Assembly: GCF_014204895.1 (NCBI RefSeq)
Contig: NZ_JACHMF010000001.1
Span: forward strand, 4,092,001-4,156,000
Direction: 5' to 3'
Length of the DNA: 64,000 nt
From: Paractinoplanes abujensis
GTDB taxonomy: Bacteria; Actinomycetota; Actinomycetes; Mycobacteriales; Micromonosporaceae
In this document: piece after piece, positions 1 through 6,086 of the stretch
Position numbering within the stretch: the first letter of the stretch is position 1
Layout of the letters: the number at the start of each line of letters is the position of its first letter
Program-made: the position numbers and the translations under genes
The notes under the pieces: model-generated
The model's database searches: none
The model's input: only the letters and a program-made list of their open reading frames with translations
What the model was told of the DNA's origin: nothing

Positions 1-1036
1 CGGCGGACAGGCGCAGGGCTTCACGGTCGCGGTACCGGACGACGACGTCGTCGAACACGATGCGGCCGGTCGGCGCGGGCGCCGTGCCCGGAGCGGGCAC
101 CGGGGTTTCCAGCAGGGCGAAGGCCTCCTCGGCGGCGGCCAGGCCCTCAGCGCTGGCGTGGTAGTGCGCGCCCACTTGGCGCAGCGGCAGGTACGCCTCC
201 GGGGCCAGGATCAGCACGAGCAGCGCGGTGGTGAGGTCGAGGTGGCCGGAGACCAGGCGCAGGCCGATACCGACCGCGACCAGCGCCACCGACAGCGTGG
301 CCAGCAGCTCGAGGACCAGCGAGGAGAGGAACGCGACGCGCAGGGTCCGCATGGTGAGCCGGCGCTGCTCGGCGCTGACCCGGCGGATCGTCGCGGCCTG
401 GGCGCCGGCCCGTCCGAAGACCTTGAGCGTGGTCAGCCCGGCCACCACGTCGAGGAAGTGGTGCGACAGGCGCGAGAGCAGCCGGAACTGGCGGCGGTTG
501 GCCGCCTCGGTGTGCATTCCGACCAGCGCCATGAAGACCGGGATCAGCGGCAGGGTGACCATGATGGTCACGGTGGCGGTGAGGTCGGCCGGCAGCAGCC
601 GGGCCAGCACGACGGCCGGGACGAGGGCGGCCAGCACGAGCTGCGGCAGGTAGCGGGCGAAGTAGGCGTCCAGCGCGTCCAGCCCGCGGGTGATCAGCGT
701 GGTGACCGCGCCGGTGTCCGGACCGCGGCCGGGGCCGAGCGCGGCCAGGTGGGCCAGCAGTCGTCCGCGCAGTTCGCTCTTGACCGCGGCCGACGAGCGG
801 GCCGCGGTGGCCTCCTGCGCCCACGCCACGACGGCCCGGGCGGCGACCACAGCGGCCAGCGGAAGGAGGACGCCCGGACCGGCGCCGTCGAGGAACACGG
901 CGGTGATGCCGTGGGCGAGCAGCGTCGCCTGGGCGACGATCAGCCCGGCCAGCAGGACGCCCAGGGCCACCGTGGCGACGAGGTAGGTGCGGGTGGTGCG
1001 GGCGTACCGCAACAGCCGCGGGTCCAAGGGCTTCAC
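1..1036 (-). CDS. cydD: Thiol reductant ABC exporter subunit CydD (partial, 5' end of gene)
   Basis: CydD is half of the CydDC ABC exporter that moves cysteine/glutathione-type reductants (mycothiol in actinobacteria is an inference) out of the cytoplasm and is needed for assembly of cytochrome bd. The 345 codons present hold the hydrophobic transmembrane half, with a long helix-rich region containing the LTTLKVFGRA coupling segment, and then the first strands of the ATPase domain; Walker motifs lie beyond the left edge. Start is the GTG at 1036, which overlaps the cydB stop (GTGTGA) by 4 bases, so translation is probably coupled. No ATG fits better. Context, the third gene after cydA and cydB, makes CydD certain over other ABC exporters. 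Confidence 0.9.
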   Translation of the reverse strand, partial: MKPLDPRLLRYARTTRTYLVATVALGVLLAGLIVAQATLLAHGITAVFLDGAGPGVLLPLAAVVAARAVVAWAQEATAARSSAAVKSELRGRLLAHLAALGPGRGPDTGAVTTLITRGLDALDAYFARYLPQLVLAALVPAVVLARLLPADLTATVTIMVTLPLIPVFMALVGMHTEAANRRQFRLLSRLSHHFLDVVAGLTTLKVFGRAGAQAATIRRVSAEQRRLTMRTLRVAFLSSLVLELLATLSVALVAVGIGLRLVSGHLDLTTALLVLILAPEAYLPLRQVGAHYHASAEGLAAAEEAFALLETPVPAPGTAPAPTGRIVFDDVVVRYRDREALRLSA

Positions 1037-2028
1037 ACCGGGATCCGTTCGATCGTGAGACGCTTGCGGAACACCCAGTACGTCCAGCCCTGGTAGGCCA
1101 GCACGATCGGGGTGAAGGCAACCGCGACCCAGGTCATCACCTTGAGCGTGTACGGCGTGGACGCCGCGTTGTCGACGGTGAGGCTGTTGGCCGCGGCGAT
1201 GCTGGACGGCATCACGTCCGGGAACAGCGTCACGAACAAGCCGGCGACGGCGATCACGAGCGTGGCCCCGGTGGCGAGGAAGGCCCAGCCTTCGCGGCGG
1301 GCGCGGGTGGCGAGCGCGGCACCGGCCAACGCGAGCGCGGCCGCTGCGAACAGCAGCCAGCCGGCGACGTCGTGATGGGTGCTCGCCGTCCAGGCAAGGA
1401 ACCCACCGGCGATCAGGATCGCGGCCGGGGCAAGGCGCTCGGCCAGCCGTCCCGCCCGCTCCCGCATCTCGCCGCCGGTCTTGAGAGCCAGGAACACCGC
1501 GCCGTGCAACAGGAACAGCGTCAGCGTGGTCAGTCCCCCGAGCAGCGCGTACGGGTTGAGCAGGTCGAAGAAGCTGCCGACGTACTCGTGGTTCGCGTCC
1601 AGGCGTACGCCTCGCACGATGTTGCCGAAGGCGACGCCCCACAGGATCGCCGGAACGAGGCTGCCGCCGATGATGCAGGCGTCCCAACGCTTGCGCCAGG
1701 TGTCGTCGTCGCGCTTGCCCCGGTACTCGAAGGCGACCCCGCGCAGGATCAGCGCGACCAGGATGAGCAGCAGCGGCAGGTAGAAGCCGGAGAACAGGGT
1801 GGCGTACCACTCGGGAAACGCGGCGAAGGTGGCACCGCCGGCCACCAGCAGCCACACCTCGTTGCCGTCCCACACCGGGCCGATCGTGTTGATGAGCAGG
1901 CGGCGCTCGCGGTTGTCGCGGGCGAGCACGGGCAGCAGCATGCCGACGCCGAAGTCGAAGCCTTCGAGCAGGAAGTAGCCGGCCCAGAGGACCGCGATCA
2001 GCGCGAACCAGACGGTGGTGAGTTCCAT
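1033..2028 (-). CDS. cydB: Cytochrome bd ubiquinol oxidase subunit II CydB
   Basis: 331-residue integral membrane subunit of the high-affinity terminal oxidase that oxidises quinol and reduces oxygen to water, used at low oxygen. The N-terminus MELTTVWFALIAVLWAGYF followed by LLEGFDFGVGMLLP is the CydB family signature, and about eight hydrophobic helices follow. The usual family length is 330-380, so it is complete. Start is ATG 2028, only 10 bp below the cydA stop; longer in-frame starts would run into cydA. The C-terminal stop overlaps cydD. Likely regulated with cydA from the promoter upstream of 3427. Confidence 0.96.
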   Translation of the reverse strand: MELTTVWFALIAVLWAGYFLLEGFDFGVGMLLPVLARDNRERRLLINTIGPVWDGNEVWLLVAGGATFAAFPEWYATLFSGFYLPLLLILVALILRGVAFEYRGKRDDDTWRKRWDACIIGGSLVPAILWGVAFGNIVRGVRLDANHEYVGSFFDLLNPYALLGGLTTLTLFLLHGAVFLALKTGGEMRERAGRLAERLAPAAILIAGGFLAWTASTHHDVAGWLLFAAAALALAGAALATRARREGWAFLATGATLVIAVAGLFVTLFPDVMPSSIAAANSLTVDNAASTPYTLKVMTWVAVAFTPIVLAYQGWTYWVFRKRLTIERIPV

Positions 2029-2038
2029 GACCGGCCTC

Positions 2039-3427
2039 TCAGTAAGCGAACGCCAGCGGGCGGTCGGGGTCGTCGGTGTGTTCCTCCACCGCAGGGGCGC
2101 CGGCTCGCGCGTACCGGACGAAAAGCCCGACCTCGACGACGGCAAGAACTCCGTAGAGGACTGTGAGCACGATCAGCGAGGTGGCCACCGTCCCGGCGCC
2201 GACCGACGGGGACACACTGTCCGCGGTCTTGAGCACGCCGAACACGCTCCACGGCTGCCGGCCCATCTCGGTGAAGATCCAGCCGAACGAGTTGGCCGCC
2301 AGCGGCATCCCGATCGAGGCGATCGCCGCGAGCCACAGCCACCGGTTGGTCGGCGCCCGGCCACGCCGGGTGGCCCAGAGCGCAGCCAGCGCGACCAGCA
2401 CGGCCAGGCCGCCGAACCCGATCATCAGGCGGAACGACCAGTACGTGACCGGCACGTACGGCTTGTAATCGCCGGGGCCGTACTTCTCGGCGTACTCGGT
2501 CTGCAGGTTGTTGATCCCCTCGACCTCACCGCTCGGGCTGCCGGTAGCCATGAACGACAGCAGCGACGGGATGCGCACGCTCGCCAGTTCCTCGTCGCCG
2601 TCGAGCGACCCGATGGTGAAGATCGAGAAGCTCGCGGGCTTCGACGTGTCGTAGAGCGCCTCGGCCGCGGCCATCTTCATCGGCTGCTGCTCGGTCATGA
2701 TGCGCGCCTGCAGGTCACCGGTGATCAGCACGCCGACGCCGGCGATGAGCACGACCCAGGCGCCGAGCTTGAGGCTGGGCCGGAACACCTCGACCTGGTT
2801 GCGGCGCTTGAGGTGCCACGCGCTGACCGCGAGCAGCACCGCGCCGCCGGTCAGGAAGCAGGCCGTGATCGTGTGCGGGAACGTGACCAGCGTGGTCGAG
2901 TTGGTCAGCACGGCCCAGATGCTGTGCAGCTCCGCGCGGCCGGACTCGGTGTTCACCTCGAACCCGACCGGGTGCTGCATCCAGGAGTTGGCGGCCAGGA
3001 TGAAGTACGCCGAGAGCAGCGTCCCGGCCGAGGCCAGCCAGATCGTCGCGAGGTGCACCTTGCGGGGCAGCCGGTCCCAGCCGAAGATCCACAGGCCGAG
3101 GAACGTCGACTCCAGGAAGAAGGCGAGCAGCCCCTCGATCGCGAGCGGGGCGCCGAAGATGTCGCCGACGAAGCGGGAGTAGTCGCTCCAGTTCATGCCG
3201 AACTGGAACTCCTGCACGATGCCGGTGACCACGCCCATCGCGAAATTGATCAGGAACAGCTTGCCCCAGAACTTGGTGGCGCGCAGGTAGTGCTCCTTGC
3301 CGGTGCGCACCCAGGCGGTCTGCAGGCCGGCCACCAGGGCCGACATGCCGATGGTGATCGGCACGAACAGGAAGTGGTAGACGGTGATGATGCCGAACTG
3401 CCATCGGGCCAGATCGAGCGCGTCCAC
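2039..3427 (-). CDS. cydA: Cytochrome bd ubiquinol oxidase subunit I CydA
   Basis: 462-residue haem-carrying subunit of cytochrome bd oxidase (haems b558, b595 and d) in the plasma membrane. It starts DALDLARWQFGIITVYHFLF, the classic CydA N-terminus with the conserved early His in the first helix; the Q-loop region around SLLSFMATGSPSGEVEGIN and the late motif GWIFTEMGRQPW are also typical. Start is GTG 3427, preceded by an AAAGGA ribosome site; an upstream in-frame GTG at 3469 would add a non-family leader. First gene of cydABD. One good and one weaker DosR/DevR-like box lie 58-95 bp upstream, predicting hypoxic induction. Confidence 0.97.
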   Translation of the reverse strand: MDALDLARWQFGIITVYHFLFVPITIGMSALVAGLQTAWVRTGKEHYLRATKFWGKLFLINFAMGVVTGIVQEFQFGMNWSDYSRFVGDIFGAPLAIEGLLAFFLESTFLGLWIFGWDRLPRKVHLATIWLASAGTLLSAYFILAANSWMQHPVGFEVNTESGRAELHSIWAVLTNSTTLVTFPHTITACFLTGGAVLLAVSAWHLKRRNQVEVFRPSLKLGAWVVLIAGVGVLITGDLQARIMTEQQPMKMAAAEALYDTSKPASFSIFTIGSLDGDEELASVRIPSLLSFMATGSPSGEVEGINNLQTEYAEKYGPGDYKPYVPVTYWSFRLMIGFGGLAVLVALAALWATRRGRAPTNRWLWLAAIASIGMPLAANSFGWIFTEMGRQPWSVFGVLKTADSVSPSVGAGTVATSLIVLTVLYGVLAVVEVGLFVRYARAGAPAVEEHTDDPDRPLAFAY

Positions 3428-3484
3428 GGCGGGGTCCTTTCCACGGATGCCCCCGAGTCTGGTGATCACACCGCCGGCCGGTCA

Positions 3485-3521
3485 GGGCCGAAAGTCCCGT
3501 CCGGTCCTGGGCCATGGTCCC
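3485..3521. promoter_or_regulatory. One strong and one weaker DosR/DevR-like box upstream of cydABD
   Basis: Positions 3485-3498 read GGGCCGAAAGTCCC, the reverse complement of GGGACTTTCGGCCC, a close match to the actinobacterial dormancy-regulator consensus GGGACTTTNGTCCC. A second, weaker copy at 3508-3521 reads GGGACCATGGCCCA on the minus strand. Their centres are 23 bp apart, about two helical turns, as in many DosR promoters with paired sites. They sit 58-95 bp upstream of the cydA start. Found by eye; no scoring matrix was run. Confidence 0.6.
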
Positions 3522-3614
3522 GACCGGGCGGCGAGCAGGCGAGGCCCGATCGAGGCGCGGCGCAACCGTGAGCGGAGCCGCTCCTGCATCAGGTCCGTGG
3601 CTTCTTGCATTCCC

Positions 3615-3950
3615 TCACCACGACGCCTTGCGGACGCCGGGCAGCTCGCCCTCGTGGACCATCTGGCGAAAGCGCACCCGGGACAGCCCGAAGCGGCTGA
3701 GCACTCCCCGCGGCCGCCCGTCCACCATGTCACGGCTACGCCGCCGCGACGGGCTCGAGTCGCGGGGCAACGCGGCCAGCCGGCGCACCGCCTCGGCCCG
3801 GGCGTCGGGGTCCGTCGCCGGCGCGGCAATGGCCCGCTTGAGCTCGGCCCGGCGCTCGAAATGCCGGGCGCTGAGCTCGGCGCGGCCATCAGAGTTGCGC
3901 CCCGCGTGCCCGCAGCCGGGCCACGACAGCCTCGATGCCGTCCCGATCAA
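3615..3950 (-). CDS. rpsN: 30S ribosomal protein S14, C-minus (zinc-independent) form with abnormal N-terminus
   Basis: The last 85 residues are clearly S14: [36 protein letters not shown] and the C-terminus [11 protein letters not shown]. No CxxC zinc ribbon is present, so this is the zinc-free paralogue made under zinc starvation. The normal N-terminus (about MAKKSKIARNEQ...) is missing. The frame has no ATG or GTG; the only ordinary start is TTG 3950, which lies inside rpmB and gives a non-family leader. An ATG sits at the rpmB stop (3889) but in another frame. Either the start is unusual, or a small deletion/frameshift has damaged the gene. rpmG (L33), normally between rpmB and rpsN in such operons, is absent. 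Confidence 0.6.
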   Translation of the reverse strand: MIGTASRLSWPGCGHAGRNSDGRAELSARHFERRAELKRAIAAPATDPDARAEAVRRLAALPRDSSPSRRRSRDMVDGRPRGVLSRFGLSRVRFRQMVHEGELPGVRKASW

Positions 3951-4125
3951 TGATCTTGATCCCGGTGGTGCTGACGTTCAGGCGCACGTGCCGGCCTTCG
4001 GCGGGCAGGTAGTACCGACGACGTTGCACGTTGGGATTCCAGCGCCGCCGCGTGCGGCGGTGCGAGTGCGAGACGTTGTTGCCGAACGACGGTTGCTTGC
4101 CGGTGACATCACAGACGAATGACAT
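3889..4125 (-). CDS. rpmB: 50S ribosomal protein L28, Zur-regulated type
   Basis: 78-residue L28 with the family pattern [20 protein letters not shown], then [17 protein letters not shown] and a C-terminal VARLRARG. The length equals actinobacterial alternative L28. It carries one Cys only, so it lacks the zinc-binding CxxC pairs of the housekeeping form. It would replace zinc-loaded L28 on ribosomes when zinc is scarce, freeing zinc. Start ATG 4125 lies 16 bp from the Zur-like box. Diverges from the MRF gene and precedes rpsN. Confidence 0.95.
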   Translation of the reverse strand: MSFVCDVTGKQPSFGNNVSHSHRRTRRRWNPNVQRRRYYLPAEGRHVRLNVSTTGIKIIDRDGIEAVVARLRARGAQL

Positions 4126-4140
4126 GCCGTGACTTTACAA

Positions 4141-4155
4141 TGAAAATCGTTTCCA
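4141..4155. promoter_or_regulatory. Zur box between rpmB and the MRF gene
   Basis: TGAAAATCGTTTCCA is a near-perfect palindrome of the form bound by actinobacterial Zur (TGAAAATNATTTTCA type). It lies in the 44 bp between divergent starts at 4125 and 4170, so a single dimer site could repress both the rpmB-rpsN and the MRF-rpmE2 transcripts when zinc is sufficient. The site is read directly; the Zur assignment is inferred from motif plus gene content. Confidence 0.75.
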
Positions 4156-4169
4156 ACAAGATGGGGGGC

Positions 4170-5423
4170 ATGACCGACCCTCGTCCGCATGTGACCGTGC
4201 TCGCCGGCTTCTCTCCCGCAGCCACCGACGTCGTGGCCCGTAGCCTGCTGGTCACCGACCCGTCGCTGATCCTCATCACGCACGACCTCGCCGGGATCGT
4301 CGACGGCGTCGTACGGCGCACGGTCCGCACCGCGACCCGGGTCCTCGAGGAGGACCACACGGAACTGGTGCACGGTTGCGTGTCCTGCACCTTGCGGGAA
4401 GACGTCGTCCCCACCCTCGTGCGGACGAGTCGCCGGCACCCCGGCAGCGACCTGGTCCTGGCACTGCCGCCCGCCGTCGAACCTGAGGCCGTCGCCGCCG
4501 TCTGCGCCGTCTCGACCTGCGACGGCATAGCCGTCACGGACGCGGTTCGTCTCGACTCCTACGTCACCGTCGTGGATGCCACCACGTTGATCGACGACCT
4601 GACCAGCACCGATGATCTCCGCGACCGCGGCCGGCACGCGGCCGGCAACGACCGCCGTGGCGTGGCCGAGGTGATCAGCCGTCAGATCGAGTTCGCCGAC
4701 ACGGTCGTGCTCTGGGGTACCTCGCAGGCTGACGTGCTCGAGCGTGACCACATCACGGCACTGCTGCACCGGTTGGCCCCGTGGGCGACTCGGGTCCGCG
4801 CGGACGGCAGTCCTGCGGCCGGCGAAGCCGATCTCGCCGCCCGCCTGCTGCGTACCGGCCGGCACGACCCGGCCGTGCCGGGCATGGCCGGGCGAGCCCT
4901 GGAGGGCTACCCGATCGGCCTCCACGACCCGGTCGGCGATCACCGGGTCAACGCGATGCTGTTCCACAGCCGCCGCCCGTTCCATCCGCAACGACTGCAC
5001 GACGCCTTGGACGACCTGTCCGGCGAGGCGCTACGCGGTCGCGGCCAGCTGTGGATCGCCTCGCAGCCCGGCACGGCCGTCAGCTGGGAGTCCGCCGGCG
5101 GCGACCTGATGCTCGGCAACCTCGGCCGATGGCTCGTCAGCCTGCCCCAGCAGCGCTGGGACGAGGCGAGTGACATGCGACGGCTGGCCGCCGACGCCAC
5201 CTGGGACCCGTACTACGGCGACCGTGCCACCGTCCTGTCGTTCATCGGCTTCGACCTCGACGTGGACGCCATGACCGCGCTGCTGGAGAGCTGCTTGCTC
5301 ACCGACGCCGAGATCGCCGGCGGGGTCGACGGCTGGCGCACCCTGCCCGACCCGTTCGCCGGCTACTTCCCGCTCGAGGGCGACCAGGAGCCGGCCACGG
5401 TCACGGAAGGAGCCGCATCGTGA
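4170..5423 (+). CDS. mrf: COG0523 GTPase-family protein, ribosome hibernation factor-recruiting (MRF) type
   Basis: 417 residues related to the mycobacterial MRF protein, which under zinc starvation recruits a hibernation factor to ribosomes carrying C-minus proteins. Shared features include [16 protein letters not shown] (the metal-binding Cys motif of COG0523), [25 protein letters not shown] and [10 protein letters not shown] normal Walker A (GxxxxGKT) is not visible in the N-terminal [12 protein letters not shown]; this also holds for MRF relatives I recall, so it is probably a family trait. Start ATG 4170 has a GGGGGG site; two in-frame ATGs upstream overlap the Zur box. Co-directional with a 24-codon ORF and rpmE2. 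Confidence 0.88.
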   Translation: MTDPRPHVTVLAGFSPAATDVVARSLLVTDPSLILITHDLAGIVDGVVRRTVRTATRVLEEDHTELVHGCVSCTLREDVVPTLVRTSRRHPGSDLVLALPPAVEPEAVAAVCAVSTCDGIAVTDAVRLDSYVTVVDATTLIDDLTSTDDLRDRGRHAAGNDRRGVAEVISRQIEFADTVVLWGTSQADVLERDHITALLHRLAPWATRVRADGSPAAGEADLAARLLRTGRHDPAVPGMAGRALEGYPIGLHDPVGDHRVNAMLFHSRRPFHPQRLHDALDDLSGEALRGRGQLWIASQPGTAVSWESAGGDLMLGNLGRWLVSLPQQRWDEASDMRRLAADATWDPYYGDRATVLSFIGFDLDVDAMTALLESCLLTDAEIAGGVDGWRTLPDPFAGYFPLEGDQEPATVTEGAAS

Positions 5424-5494
5424 CCGGGCGTCAGATCACCGAAGTGTGCTGCGAGCGCCGCTACCAGCACGTCACCCCAGGGGAGACATCATGA
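5420..5494 (+). CDS. Possible 24-residue ORF coupling MRF and rpmE2
   Basis: GTG 5420 overlaps the MRF stop (GTGA) and is preceded by GGAAGGAG. The ORF encodes [18 protein letters not shown] plus six residues and ends TCATGA, overlapping the rpmE2 ATG. It has adjacent cysteines and basic residues. I do not recognise it. It could be a real zinc-starvation microprotein, a remnant of a lost ribosomal gene such as rpmG, or just a coupling leader. The two stop/start overlaps are the main evidence for translation. Confidence 0.4.
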   Translation: MTGRQITEVCCERRYQHVTPGETS

Positions 5495-5748
5495 AGAAGA
5501 ACATCCATCCCGCGTACGGCTACGTGGTTTTCCGCGACCGCAGTGCCGACTATGCCTTCCTCACCCGTTCCACGGCGACCAGCGACAAGACGATCGTCTG
5601 GGAGGACGGCAACACCTACCCGGTTGTGGACGTGGAGATCTCGGCGGCCAGTCACCCGTTCTGGACCGGCCGCACCCGCTTGCTGGACACGGCGGGCCGG
5701 GTGGAGAAGTTCCGCGCCAAGTACGCCCGCGCCCGCGGTCAGAAATGA
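5491..5748 (+). CDS. rpmE2: 50S ribosomal protein L31 type B (C-minus)
   Basis: 85-residue type B L31: [27 protein letters not shown] and the C-terminal VEKFRAKYA are diagnostic. No cysteine is present, so it replaces zinc-binding L31 in zinc-poor cells. Start ATG 5491 has GGGGAG upstream and overlaps the stop of the 24-codon ORF. Last gene of the predicted Zur-controlled plus-strand transcript. Confidence 0.96.
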   Translation: MKKNIHPAYGYVVFRDRSADYAFLTRSTATSDKTIVWEDGNTYPVVDVEISAASHPFWTGRTRLLDTAGRVEKFRAKYARARGQK

Positions 5749-5757
5749 GCCGAGCCG

Positions 5758-6036
5758 TTACTCGGTGGCGGATCGGACCGACGTCACGACCAATGGGATG
5801 CCCTGCTGGCAGGTCGTCACCAGATCGGGCACGACCCGGCCGGTCACCGTGAGGCGTGCGCCGGCCCGGATCACCGCGCGGTCACCTCCGACCAGCAGAT
5901 AGCCCTCGAGCAACAGGCATTGATGCTCGGCCCCGGCCGTCACGGTCCCGGTCAAAGTGCGCACTTTCGCGGTCACCCGGCCATCCTCCGTCCGTACGGG
6001 CATCACCGCCACATCTTCACGAACCTCGATGGACAC
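5758..6036 (-). CDS. Small protein, possible OB-fold, unknown function
   Basis: 92 residues with alternating beta-rich segments (VSIEVREDVAVMPVR, KVRTLTGTVTAG, RLTVTGRVVPDL) that look like an OB-type barrel. Two cysteines; no signal peptide or membrane span. GTG 6036 is the chosen start because upstream residues are arginine-rich and unlike a protein. Convergent with rpmE2 and divergent from the subtilase; the LexA-like site at 6057-6068 is in the shared promoter region. Function unknown. Confidence 0.65.
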   Translation of the reverse strand: MSIEVREDVAVMPVRTEDGRVTAKVRTLTGTVTAGAEHQCLLLEGYLLVGGDRAVIRAGARLTVTGRVVPDLVTTCQQGIPLVVTSVRSATE

Positions 6037-6056
6037 GAATAGGCTCCGCTCAATGT

Positions 6057-6068
6057 GAACGATTGTTC
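6057..6068. promoter_or_regulatory. LexA-like (SOS) box between divergent genes
   Basis: GAACGATTGTTC is a perfect GAAC-N4-GTTC palindrome, within TGTGAACGATTGTTCGCA. It resembles the Gram-positive/actinobacterial LexA consensus CGAAC-N4-GTTCG, with T in place of the first C. It lies 19-30 bp upstream of the subtilase GTG and 21-32 bp upstream of the small ORF at 6036, where it would overlap a promoter. Confidence 0.45.
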
Positions 6069-6086
6069 GCAACCGGGAGGATGCCC

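Noticed and set aside
2015..3571. Long plus-strand open frame opposite cydA (518 codons)
   Set aside because: Antisense shadow: Arg/Gly/Asp/His-rich composition, and the opposite strand holds an unmistakable cydA.
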